The position numbers and the translations under genes are program-made. A DNA stretch of 64,000 nucleotides from an uncultured Gammaproteobacteria bacterium (lineage in GTDB: Bacteria > Pseudomonadota > Gammaproteobacteria > Pseudomonadales > Pseudohongiellaceae): the NCBI GenBank assembly GCA_913060975.1, contig CAJXVC010000011.1, forward strand, positions 1 to 64,000, read 5' to 3'. Below the pieces are notes generated by a model. The model did no database searches, had not been told where the DNA came from, and saw nothing but the letters and a program-made list of their open reading frames with translations. Below, one piece after another: positions 18,161-27,047 of the stretch (the first letter of the stretch is position 1; the number at the start of each line of letters is the position of its first letter).

Positions 18161-18508
18161 CACGTTTTCGAAGTTGCAATGACTACGGAAACAAAGGCCT
18201 GAAGTGTTGACGGATTACTGAAAAATTCGGAATTTCACTTTTTTATCATACGAATAAAGCGGGGATTTCACTTTTTTTTCGACTTCTTTAAACCTCAGTA
18301 AGTTCCCGGCAAGTAACTGAATTCAATGATTTTTATGTCCCTCTGATGGAAATATTCGAGGTTGGTCAGACTGACGAATTCCATAAAGTCGTATTTATTT
18401 TGTTATCCATTAGCTAATTTTTAAAGAAGTGTGATCATGCTGCCCAAGGTATTGCAGTTAATTACCTACAAAAATGAAAACATATAGAAACATATAGAGG
18501 AACTACCC
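18161..18508 (+). promoter_or_regulatory. Intergenic region with direct repeats upstream of the first TonB receptor
   Basis: No gene is seen. GGAATTTCACTTTTTT (18229-18244) recurs as GGATTTCACTTTTTTTT (18263-18279), 34 bases on. Close to the start codon, ACATATAGAA and ACATATAGAG stand in tandem (18480-18499), the second running into the Shine-Dalgarno GAGGA. The AT-rich stretch 18395-18430 may be the promoter. Confidence 0.4.
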
Positions 18509-21500
18509 ATGCCCACAGTAGTTACGAATGCTCTGCGTTCTGCTCCCCGTAACACCCTCCTAACCACCGCTATTTCACTCGCATTATTTTCCAGTTCCGG
18601 TGCTTCAATTGCTCAGGAAACCCAAGTCGAAGAAGTAGTCGTGACCGGCTCATTTATTCGTCGCACCGAAGGCATCTCTGCGGCTTCACCGGTAGTTCAA
18701 TATTCCGCTGAAGACATCGAAGCACAAGGCACAATCAACATGGCGCAGGTTGTGCAAAACCTGACCTTTAACAACGGTACCCCGGTGTCCAACTCGATCC
18801 AGGGGCCAACCAACCAGATTGCCAGTTTTAATCTGCGTGGCCTCGGCGAGAGAGCGACGTTGCCTCTGATTGATGGCAAGCGTGTCGTGACCGCCAACGT
18901 CCAGCAGTTACTGCCAACTATGGCGCTAAGCCGTATGGATATTGTGACCGACGGTGCGGCGGCACTGTACGGTACAGACGCAGTAGCCGGCGTGGTCAAC
19001 ATGGTGCCCTATACGTCTTATGACGGTTTCAAGATGGAATATTACGAAGAGGGCGACTCGCGTGGCGACTTCCGCAAGAACGAAACTTCTTTCATAGCCG
19101 GTAGCGCCTTTGGTCCAGTCGACGTCGTCGTCGCCGGTTCTTACCAAAATGGTGGCACGCTCGAATGGGGCGAACGCCCGGAATGGGTTGCCGCCGGCCT
19201 GACTCACAACAGCGGTTCTAACCCTGGTAACTTTGAAGTGCCGCAGCGTGATGCTGATGGTAATTTGACTGGCGCATTTGCCAATCGCCCGGACCCAAAC
19301 TGCGGTATCAATGAATCATCCGATCAGTCTGCTGCAGGAAATTCCCCCTGGGGTACCAACGCTTTGGGCCGCTGCTGGTTGAGCTTTGGTGATACTCGAG
19401 ATTTCATGGAAGCGATCGATTCCACGGCGCTGTACGGAAACCTGCGTTGGGAAACCAGCCCTGACCTGACGCTGTCTGCGCAAGTCATGTACAACCGTCA
19501 GGTAGTGCAAGGCCGCACCAACCCGGGTAACCCGGGAGCTCGTGTCGCAGAGCTGCCAACTGTGCGTGGCGAATTGCCGGGCAATACTTTCCGCGCGGTT
19601 AGTGGTGACGGTCAACCATTGTTTGCGGTACCGCGACGTGATGCTGGTGGCGCCATTGTCACTGATGCCTTTGGCCAACCATTGCCGCAGCGCGGCGCTG
19701 ACGGCAACGTGATGCTTGCCAGTAATCAGTTTGCTTCTCTGGACAACGATCCGCAAGGTGGCATCCCTTTCCGCGAAGACGTGCGTATCGGCGCATGGCT
19801 GCCATTCGGCAAGGTAGTTGCTAATACACAGCCAACTGGATTTGCTGAAAACGACGGCGTGAACATGGAGTTGGATGACAAGCGCACCATGCGTTTGGCT
19901 CTCACTGCTGACTTCACAGTGCCATTTATAGAAGGCTGGGAAGGTACCAGTTATTACACTTATGGACAGGAACGCGTACAGGATGATTTTCATCAAAGTT
20001 TCAGCTTTAGTGCTGTAGAGCAGGGTTTGAATTGCGATGTCATCAATGATGCAGGTGCCTGTTTTAATCCTTTTGCTGCTGTTAATCCCGATCTACGTAC
20101 ACCACAGGTCGTTGCTGATGCGGTGATGACACGTTTCGCCAATAACGATGTGGAGCGCTTGCAAACTTTTGATGTCATCATTAACGGTAACCTGCCGCTG
20201 GGTGGCTTCGAGCTACCAGGTGGCCCGATTGCAGCAGCCATCGGCTATCAGCGTCGTGATGAAACAGATGAAAACAATCCGGCAGCCAACCTCATTGGTA
20301 ATGATCAGTTAATCGGTACTCAGGTGCTACCAAACAAGACCAGACGTAACAGTAATTCCTACTTCGCTGAATTCTCTTTCCCACTCCTGGAAAATCTGGA
20401 GCTGACAGCAGCGGTGCGTGAGGAAAGTTTCAGTACCGGTCAGGGCAAGGTCATCGACAAGTACGGCATTATTTATCGTGCCGCTGATTGGATCAGCTTC
20501 CGTGCGACGACAGGCGAGGCGTTTATTGTGCCTACCTTGAATCAGTTGAACGCGCCGGAATCTTGCGGCCTGAGCAACGTGGATGACTTGTTCACTTCGT
20601 TCTCCGGTTTCATTACTTCCTGTAGTATAGGTAACCAGAACCTTTCATCTGAAACGTCAGAGAGTGTCTCAGTCGGTTTCGATGTCAGCCTGGCCGACAG
20701 CCTGGTCTTTTCCCTGACCTGGAGTGAAACTGACTTTAGTGATCGAATTGTCAGTACTACGACTCAGGATATCGTGCGCTCTGACTACCGTAATTTTCAG
20801 GATGCCACCGGCTTCGCCCCAACAGATGCCAACCCTTACCCTTCAGTTGCACAACTTGAAGCCTGGGTAGCCGATCCGCGTTCCGATAAGCGAATCTTCC
20901 GTAGCTCGAATGATGTGACCACAACAGTGCGCATCAATCAGAGCGATTCCAATGCGTCAAATATGTTGGTGCAGGCATGGGATACTCGTTTAGGTTACGA
21001 CTTCTCACTGAACGATGTAGGTCTGGATGGCTGGGGCGATATTCGCATGCAACTGCAAGCCACTTACATGGATACTTATCAGTTCCAGCTTTCCTCGGAC
21101 AGCCCGGTTCGGGAAGCAGTGGGTAATCAGAATAACGACTACGGCGCTGTGCCAGCCATCCCGCAAATCCGCGCTAACTTCGGTCTGGCCTGGAGCTTGG
21201 GGCAGCACACTGTTAGCACTACAACTCGTTTTGTGGATGAGGTTGATTTCGATGCCAACGAGTTCAGCTTTCAGCGGTTCTTCCCAGGCAGCAACTGGCA
21301 GTCAACTGATGTGATCCGCGAATGGACCCAGCTCGATGCGTTCTACAGCTACCGCGGTCTGGAAATGTGGGATGGTGAATTCAACTTCACTGTCGGTGCT
21401 CGTAACCTGACTGATCGCATGCCGCAAAAAGTGGGCATGATCGCTGGTGTCGAAGCAGAGTTGCAGGACGCGCTTGGTCGTGTCGTGTACGCTCGCGTCA

Positions 21501-21514
21501 ATTACAATTTCTAA
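18509..21514 (+). CDS. TonB-dependent outer-membrane receptor (1001 residues)
   Basis: The N-terminal signal is followed by EEVVVTGSFIRR, the common start of TonB-receptor plug domains. The plug has FNLRGLGERATLPLIDGKRV and MDIVTDGAAALYGTDAVAGVVNMV. The rest is beta-barrel, ending in VYARVNYNF with a terminal aromatic residue as barrels require. Its size and extra loops (about 240-340, 370-440) match receptors for larger organic molecules better than small siderophore receptors, but the ligand cannot be read. It has its own leader and a strong terminator, and lies between haem-copper genes 2 and 3. Confidence 0.9.
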   Translation: MPTVVTNALRSAPRNTLLTTAISLALFSSSGASIAQETQVEEVVVTGSFIRRTEGISAASPVVQYSAEDIEAQGTINMAQVVQNLTFNNGTPVSNSIQGPTNQIASFNLRGLGERATLPLIDGKRVVTANVQQLLPTMALSRMDIVTDGAAALYGTDAVAGVVNMVPYTSYDGFKMEYYEEGDSRGDFRKNETSFIAGSAFGPVDVVVAGSYQNGGTLEWGERPEWVAAGLTHNSGSNPGNFEVPQRDADGNLTGAFANRPDPNCGINESSDQSAAGNSPWGTNALGRCWLSFGDTRDFMEAIDSTALYGNLRWETSPDLTLSAQVMYNRQVVQGRTNPGNPGARVAELPTVRGELPGNTFRAVSGDGQPLFAVPRRDAGGAIVTDAFGQPLPQRGADGNVMLASNQFASLDNDPQGGIPFREDVRIGAWLPFGKVVANTQPTGFAENDGVNMELDDKRTMRLALTADFTVPFIEGWEGTSYYTYGQERVQDDFHQSFSFSAVEQGLNCDVINDAGACFNPFAAVNPDLRTPQVVADAVMTRFANNDVERLQTFDVIINGNLPLGGFELPGGPIAAAIGYQRRDETDENNPAANLIGNDQLIGTQVLPNKTRRNSNSYFAEFSFPLLENLELTAAVREESFSTGQGKVIDKYGIIYRAADWISFRATTGEAFIVPTLNQLNAPESCGLSNVDDLFTSFSGFITSCSIGNQNLSSETSESVSVGFDVSLADSLVFSLTWSETDFSDRIVSTTTQDIVRSDYRNFQDATGFAPTDANPYPSVAQLEAWVADPRSDKRIFRSSNDVTTTVRINQSDSNASNMLVQAWDTRLGYDFSLNDVGLDGWGDIRMQLQATYMDTYQFQLSSDSPVREAVGNQNNDYGAVPAIPQIRANFGLAWSLGQHTVSTTTRFVDEVDFDANEFSFQRFFPGSNWQSTDVIREWTQLDAFYSYRGLEMWDGEFNFTVGARNLTDRMPQKVGMIAGVEAELQDALGRVVYARVNYNF

Positions 21515-21545
21515 GCACTCTCCAGTTTCGAAATTGTATTGTCTA

Positions 21546-21575
21546 TGGCGCCGGCTTCTGCCGGCGCCATTTCTT
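21546..21575 (+). terminator. Rho-independent terminator after the first TonB receptor
   Basis: TGGCGCCGGC (21546-21555) and GCCGGCGCCA (21560-21569) form a perfect 10-bp stem with a TTCT loop, followed by TTTCTT. Confidence 0.9.
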
Positions 21576-21629
21576 AAAGCCTGAGCATTTTTCACCAGGC
21601 ATTACTTCAGCGTCTTTCGATCTTTCCGG

Positions 21630-21706
21630 GGTATCTAGGCACTAGGTATCTAAAATAAAGGTACCTGGAAAAGGTACCTAAAAGGATATCTATCACTTGG
21701 GTATCT
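21630..21706 (+). repeat. Six-unit GGTAYCT array upstream of the second TonB receptor
   Basis: GGTATCT at 21630, 21645 and 21700, GGTACCT at 21660 and 21673, and the variant GGATATCT at 21684. Spacing is about 15, 15, 13, 12 and 15 bases. The last unit ends 5 bases before the GGAGG that serves ATG 21722. Some units are near-palindromic. It could be an operator array or a tandem duplication in the leader. Confidence 0.75.
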
Positions 21707-21721
21707 GTTATGGAGGCCGTC

Positions 21722-23833
21722 ATGTGGGCAGATGTGCGCATTTTTTCCAAGAGCCATTTACGTTGCTGGCTGCTTTTTCTGAGTGTCTGTTACGCCCAGC
21801 TGGTCTGGTCACAAGCAACCGATGTGACCTATCCCGCCGCGTATTTCCAGCAATGGAATCCAGTCACTGCGGCAGACATGATCGACCGCATCCCGGGTAT
21901 TGCGATCGCTTTGGAAGACAACTCATCGAACAATCAAAATGATCGTGGTCTGGGAAGTGGTGAAAGCATCCTGATTAATGGCCGGCGTCTGAGCGGAAAA
22001 GACAACGACGCGCAGTCTCAGTTGTCGCGTATCCCCTTTGATCAGGTTTCGCACATAGAAATCATTCGTGGGACATCCGTGGAATTAGTCGGCGTGCGCA
22101 ATGAGGGGCAAATCATCAATGTAGTCACCAATCAGTCCAGCGAAATTTCCATGACAGTGAGTGCCGGGATGAACTTCTATCAGGACGGGCATACCGAACC
22201 GGGTGGTTCGTGGATTATCAATGGCTCGTCCAACAGACTGGACTATCGCCTGGGGCTTGAACGACGTGCCGAATATCGGGTAGTCGATAGTATAGAAGAA
22301 AGCGTTTACGGTACTGGCAACTTCACTCCCAATGATTTGCGCGTATTGTACGATGTGACGGATCAGGTTGATCAGGTGCTTACCAGCAACACTGCGTTTG
22401 CTATCGATGAGCAGCAGACTTTCGTTCTGAATCTGCAGTACGAAGAGTCTGACCCGCCAAGGAACGTTGATCGGACCATTCTTGATTATGATTTTCAACC
22501 GCCCGCGGTGTTCCGCGAGCGAGAACGATATGACGCTGAGCGCCAAAGCTGGGAAGTAGGTGCTGACTACAACCGTTCATTTGCTGATGCGAGTAACTTG
22601 CAGTTATTGGCGATCACTAATCAGCAAGATTACGATTCCTTGCGTAACCGCTTTCGTGTGCTCGCTGACAGTTTGCAGCAAGACCTTGCGCTGCGTAATG
22701 ACACCGTGAGTAGTGAGGAGATCGTAAGAGCTGTTTACAATCGACCATTGACAGAAAGTCAGAGCGTTGAATTCGGATTGGAGCGAGCACAAACGACACT
22801 CAAAACATCACTTGCTCTGTCGCGATTGAATGCGAGTGGAAATCTCGTCAGTGTGGCCGTGCCAAACGCCAACTCCGAAATCCAGGAAGTTCGCTACGAA
22901 GGTTTTACCGTACACAACTGGCAGATCAACTCTCGTATGCGGCTGGAAAGTACTTTGCTGTATGAAACGTCGGAAATCGCTCAATCAGGTGATGTGAGCA
23001 GGAGCCGTGACTTTGATTTCGTGCGCCCGAAGCTGGATTATCGCTTTAATATTTCGCCGAACTTGCAGTTCCAGTTTGCGATTGAGAAGTTTGTTGCGCA
23101 GCTGAGCTTCGCCGATTTTGCTGCCAACACCGACCCGCGTGATGAAGAACGCGACACAGTAGCCGGTAATCCTGAGCTTCGCCAAGAGCAATCCTGGCGC
23201 TATACGTCGACCCTGGAATATCGTTTTAGCGAGAGCCGCGGAGTGATTAATTTGCGGGCCTGGCATTGGGATATCACTGATGCTATGGGCCGTATTGATG
23301 CAACAGAACCCAATGGGCCGCTTACTTCTGCTGCTGGCAATATCGGAGACGCTGAAGTACAGGCGATTCAAATCAATGCCAGTTTCCGGCCGCAACCGAA
23401 TTTGCTGTTGTCAGCCAGCGTGCTGGGCCGACAGAGTGAAGTTGTTGACCCCTTTTCAGGTCAACCACGCCGTCACGTTCCCAATGATCGCGGCTTCTAT
23501 ACTCTCGGTTTGCGTCATGATGTAACCAGCGTGAATCTTAATTACGGCTTTGATTACCGCGATACCGATCAAGGTAATCGCCCTCTGTATGATATTAACC
23601 GTATTGATCATCTCGACAGCAATGAGAACGTGACTTTATTCGTCGAGAAAAGTGCTATTACAAGTCTTGGCCTGGTTGCTCGTCTGGAAATGCGCAATGT
23701 ACTTGATAGAGGAGCATGTAGAGACCGGTTTCGCTACGACGATATCCTGGCTGTTGGTCAGCTGATCGAAGTAGAGCGGCGTTGCAATGAGCGGGGCGAC
23801 GAATTGGTGCTTGAGCTTAGAGGCACGTTCTGA
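21722..23833 (+). CDS. TonB-dependent outer-membrane receptor (703 residues)
   Basis: The start at ATG 21722 is preferred because GGAGG (21712-21716) stands six bases before it; an ATG at 21710 would overlap that site. A signal peptide ends near VWSQ-A. The plug domain has MIDRIPGIAI, GSGESILINGRRLSGKDND and IEIIRGTS, followed by a barrel of about 550 residues ending LVLELRGTF. It is smaller and quite different from the 18509 receptor. The ligand is unknown. It is convergent with the AraC-type regulator at 23858, a common arrangement of receptor and regulator. Confidence 0.88.
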   Translation: MWADVRIFSKSHLRCWLLFLSVCYAQLVWSQATDVTYPAAYFQQWNPVTAADMIDRIPGIAIALEDNSSNNQNDRGLGSGESILINGRRLSGKDNDAQSQLSRIPFDQVSHIEIIRGTSVELVGVRNEGQIINVVTNQSSEISMTVSAGMNFYQDGHTEPGGSWIINGSSNRLDYRLGLERRAEYRVVDSIEESVYGTGNFTPNDLRVLYDVTDQVDQVLTSNTAFAIDEQQTFVLNLQYEESDPPRNVDRTILDYDFQPPAVFRERERYDAERQSWEVGADYNRSFADASNLQLLAITNQQDYDSLRNRFRVLADSLQQDLALRNDTVSSEEIVRAVYNRPLTESQSVEFGLERAQTTLKTSLALSRLNASGNLVSVAVPNANSEIQEVRYEGFTVHNWQINSRMRLESTLLYETSEIAQSGDVSRSRDFDFVRPKLDYRFNISPNLQFQFAIEKFVAQLSFADFAANTDPRDEERDTVAGNPELRQEQSWRYTSTLEYRFSESRGVINLRAWHWDITDAMGRIDATEPNGPLTSAAGNIGDAEVQAIQINASFRPQPNLLLSASVLGRQSEVVDPFSGQPRRHVPNDRGFYTLGLRHDVTSVNLNYGFDYRDTDQGNRPLYDINRIDHLDSNENVTLFVEKSAITSLGLVARLEMRNVLDRGACRDRFRYDDILAVGQLIEVERRCNERGDELVLELRGTF

Positions 23834-23857
23834 CTGCCGCCAGATTTAGTGCTGACT

Positions 23858-24955
23858 TTACGTAGGACGAGGGCTTGGCGCGCCCTCTTGTTCGGACAAG
23901 CCGTTGTGTTGCGATCTGTATTCAGAAGGTGTCACGCCATAGCGATCCTTGAAGGCCTTGTTAAACACCGACAGTGAAGAATAGCCTACATCCAGCGCAA
24001 TGCTGGAGATTGGTATTTTACTTTTTAACAGGCGATGACTCGCATCCTCAATCCGATAGCTGTTCAGAAACTGATTGAAATTACGGTAGCGCATTGTCTG
24101 GTTAATAATGCGGCGTAATTTGTATTCCTGCACCGACATCGCATCAGCCAGTTCAGAAATAGTCAGCCCTGGCTGCGTATACAATTTATCTTCTTCCATT
24201 AGCTGCTTGATGCGCTGCTCGAACTTGGGGCTGAGTCCTTGTGGAGGCTGTTCTCCGGGTTCGTCCTGGGTTCTTGGTCTGACAACTTTGTCGGGTATCA
24301 AGCGAATGGCTTCGTCATTGAGTTTGAGAGACGTCAGGTTGAAAGCCAGTGTGGCAAGTAAAATATAAATCGAATAGATCGCACCCGGGATACTGTAGCT
24401 AAAAAAGTAGTTGACGATGCCTAGCCCAAGGATTGTTGCAATGAGCAGGCCAGCACAGATTACAAAAATCACGCGTAACTTACGGCGATGTTCGACCAGG
24501 TCGGTTGCATAACCGTGGTAGGCCAGATAGATCGCATGCAGTGTAAAGGCCAACATGATTAGTTGGGGGAGCAACTGAGCCAGGATAAAGTTAACTCCCG
24601 ATGCATTTACTTCCGGGTTGGAAATTGCCAGCGCTGAACCGATACCGCGGGCAATAACGAAGAATGCCATTGCTGCCCAGGCGCGCATTGGAATGCGGGC
24701 CTCATCGACAAACAACAGGGTAGAAATGACCCAGAGAATGAAGGGGGCCAGTGTGGCCAGTCGAAACAGGATATAGCTCGATAGCGAGTTGGCCGCGACG
24801 ATGGACAGGGTGGTGAGTACATAAGCTCCCAGACACAAGCAGAACAGGGATAACCATCTCGCCAGAGAGCCACGATAATTGACAAAAAAGTACAATCCCA
24901 GCATCGCCAGCTGGGAGATTGCCAAGGCTGCAACTATATCGGTAAACCAGATCAT
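23858..24955 (-). CDS. Membrane-anchored AraC-family transcriptional regulator
   Basis: The 365-residue protein has about seven hydrophobic helices in residues 1-215, then a short linker, then an AraC-type DNA-binding domain (about 255-350) with ISELADAMSVQEYKLRRIIN and the second helix-turn-helix PISSIALDVGYSSLSVFNKAFKDRYGVTPSEYR. Regulators of this layout sense signals at the membrane. It converges on the second TonB receptor, 24 bases apart, and may control it or the haem-copper genes; target sites were not identified. Confidence 0.88.
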   Translation of the reverse strand: MIWFTDIVAALAISQLAMLGLYFFVNYRGSLARWLSLFCLCLGAYVLTTLSIVAANSLSSYILFRLATLAPFILWVISTLLFVDEARIPMRAWAAMAFFVIARGIGSALAISNPEVNASGVNFILAQLLPQLIMLAFTLHAIYLAYHGYATDLVEHRRKLRVIFVICAGLLIATILGLGIVNYFFSYSIPGAIYSIYILLATLAFNLTSLKLNDEAIRLIPDKVVRPRTQDEPGEQPPQGLSPKFEQRIKQLMEEDKLYTQPGLTISELADAMSVQEYKLRRIINQTMRYRNFNQFLNSYRIEDASHRLLKSKIPISSIALDVGYSSLSVFNKAFKDRYGVTPSEYRSQHNGLSEQEGAPSPRPT

Positions 24956-25605
24956 TGAGATGCAAGATAGTGTAGGCCGAGGGCTAATGCAATATTGTAT
25001 TTATGGCCGAATAGTGCCTGTCTTGCGCTCGAGCACTGTTCACATAGCTTGCTGATTTTCCTACCGATAATCGGTCTGCTGGCTGTCGAATTCAACTCCC
25101 GGAATCCATAGTGTTCAGGCGCATGTAAAGCATTGCAACACTGCCAGGGGAACCAGGTCCCCGATACTGGATTTATCACGAAAATTGAGAGATTTTAAAA
25201 TTCGTCAGTCATCTGGAAGCATTGCCAGCACAGGAATTCAGGCTAATTGGCAGACAATAGGCGTCGTTTGCTGGTTCTCACAGTGAAAGCAGGGATTTTG
25301 AGGCCAGTTGGCTAGGCATTGGTGGCTGGTTACGAGGCGAGTTAGCAGGGCTAGAGCCCACGAATTTATTGAGGTTTCACCAGCACAGCAAGTTCGGTAA
25401 TAGCGATTTCCAAAAACAGTCAGCAAAAGTTCAATATATGTAAGACTTTAGACGCGCCCTTTGTTTGAATCTCACTACCGGATTACGGGCAGATTTGGCT
25501 TTTGCTCGCACCGGACAGGCCTGCATAGATAGACATAGATAGACATAGACAGGCAATACAAATAAGAGCCCATACTTGAGAAACCGAACAAGGGAGGGTC
25601 AGTCA
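24956..25605 (+). promoter_or_regulatory. 650-bp intergenic region between the AraC regulator and haem-copper gene 3
   Basis: No convincing gene is seen on either strand. Short open frames lack start sites and family resemblance. Near the right end CATAGATAGA is repeated in tandem (25524, 25534, then a partial CATAGACAGG at 25544). The Shine-Dalgarno GGGAGGG lies at 25592-25598. Promoters for both divergent genes should be here but were not resolved. Confidence 0.4.
25524..25553 (+). repeat. 10-bp tandem repeat in the leader of haem-copper gene 3
   Basis: Units CATAGATAGA (25524-25533), CATAGATAGA (25534-25543) and CATAGACAGG (25544-25553). The array ends about 50 bases before the ATG at 25606. 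Confidence 0.75.
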
Positions 25606-27045
25606 ATGACCACCAGAAGCATTTTGCCATTTCATGGTGTGTTGGTTGGATTTTCGCTGCTGATTTCATCAGTAACCAACGCACAATCATCCGATGTTAC
25701 TTTCCACGAGGACATCGAGCCCATCCTGCAGCGCAGTTGCCAAAATTGTCACCGTGACGGCGGTGTTGCGCCCATGCCACTGGTGACTTATGAGCAGGTT
25801 GCACCGTTTGCAGGCCTGATCGAATACAAGACTCAATTACGTGACCGAGCCGGCGCTATGCCGCCTTGGTATGTCGAAAAAGACATTGGTATTCAGCAAT
25901 ACAAGAATGACCCTTCTTTGAGCGATGATGAGCTCGCCAAGATTTCCGCCTGGGCGCGGACAGGTGCTCCCAAAGGCGATCCTGCCAATGCGCCCGAGCC
26001 GCTGGTTTTTGACGACAGTCTTAAATGGACTGCCGGTGAGCCGGATTTGATCGTCCGCACCAACGATGTCACCAAACTGGCTGGCACGCCTGACTGGTGG
26101 GGCGAGATTGATCGTGTGCCAGTAGGCCTGGAAGAAGACCGCTACGTGAAGTCTGTCGAGATTGTTGAAGTGAATGACGTGGATAACTCGGCGGGTACTG
26201 GGCGCGAAACAGTAGGCGGCCGGTATATCTTCCACCACATGATCTGGAGTACTGCCGATTTGGATGAGAACGGCAATCGTATCGAAGACTCTGTGACCAG
26301 TTGGCCCGTGCATGAAGTTGGTCGTAATCCTGACATATTTGATCCCGATGCGGGCCGACTACTGAAGGCCGGTTCCTATGTTTATTCCGACTCTGTGCAT
26401 TTGCATTCCAATGGTCTGGACACAACAGGTCATCTGGAAATCGGATTTCGCTTCCACCCGAAAGGCTACGAGCCGAAGTATGAACGTGCCCAAGTCAGTC
26501 TTGGTAACGGTGTTGACATCAGTATCGCTGGTAACGAAAAAGACCAGGAATTGCATGCCTATGCGGTATTGGAAGAACACACCAAGATCATCACTTTTGA
26601 GCCCCACCTGCATGCTCCCGGTGAGCGTATGTGTCTGGAAGCAATCTGGGGCTATACCGTCGAGACGCTTTCCTGTGTTGGTTACGACCACAACTGGGTT
26701 CGCGGATATCCTTTTGAAGACGATGCAGCGCCCTTGCTACCCAAAGGCACAATCCTGCATATCGTTGGTTACATGAACAACACCGAGACCAACCCCAACG
26801 TGCCAGATCCGCGTAATTGGCAGGGTTCGGGCAATCGCTCAGTCACCAATATGTTTATCGATTTGGGTATCCGGGTTGAACTCAATGAAGAACAGTTTCT
26901 TGCTGAGATGGAAGACCGCCGGGAGACCCTCGATCTTGGTCCCAATGACCATGTGATTGGCTGCCCGTTGTGCCTCGCGCCGCTCGTGGCTCCAGTTGAA
27001 GAAGCATCTGACAATGAAGAAATTGCAGCATCGGGAGCGGAATAA
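25606..27045 (+). CDS. Exported c-type haem / copper monooxygenase-like protein, copy 3
   Basis: ATG 25606 is chosen because AGGGAGGG stands just before it and a signal peptide follows directly (cleaved near TNA-Q); an upstream TTG at 25576 is in frame. The 479-residue protein has CQNCH, HHM (His210-His211), VHLHSNG and EPHLHAPGERM (His334, His336). Sequence is nearly identical in long stretches to the 16647 copy, which points to a recent duplication. The partner gene follows after only two bases, so the pair is one transcript and probably one functional unit in the periplasm. The reaction is unknown. Confidence 0.75.
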   Translation: MTTRSILPFHGVLVGFSLLISSVTNAQSSDVTFHEDIEPILQRSCQNCHRDGGVAPMPLVTYEQVAPFAGLIEYKTQLRDRAGAMPPWYVEKDIGIQQYKNDPSLSDDELAKISAWARTGAPKGDPANAPEPLVFDDSLKWTAGEPDLIVRTNDVTKLAGTPDWWGEIDRVPVGLEEDRYVKSVEIVEVNDVDNSAGTGRETVGGRYIFHHMIWSTADLDENGNRIEDSVTSWPVHEVGRNPDIFDPDAGRLLKAGSYVYSDSVHLHSNGLDTTGHLEIGFRFHPKGYEPKYERAQVSLGNGVDISIAGNEKDQELHAYAVLEEHTKIITFEPHLHAPGERMCLEAIWGYTVETLSCVGYDHNWVRGYPFEDDAAPLLPKGTILHIVGYMNNTETNPNVPDPRNWQGSGNRSVTNMFIDLGIRVELNEEQFLAEMEDRRETLDLGPNDHVIGCPLCLAPLVAPVEEASDNEEIAASGAE

Positions 27046-27047
27046 GC

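Noticed and set aside
19316..19996. 226-codon minus-strand frame inside the first TonB receptor
   Set aside because: Antisense shadow; no family match or start signal.
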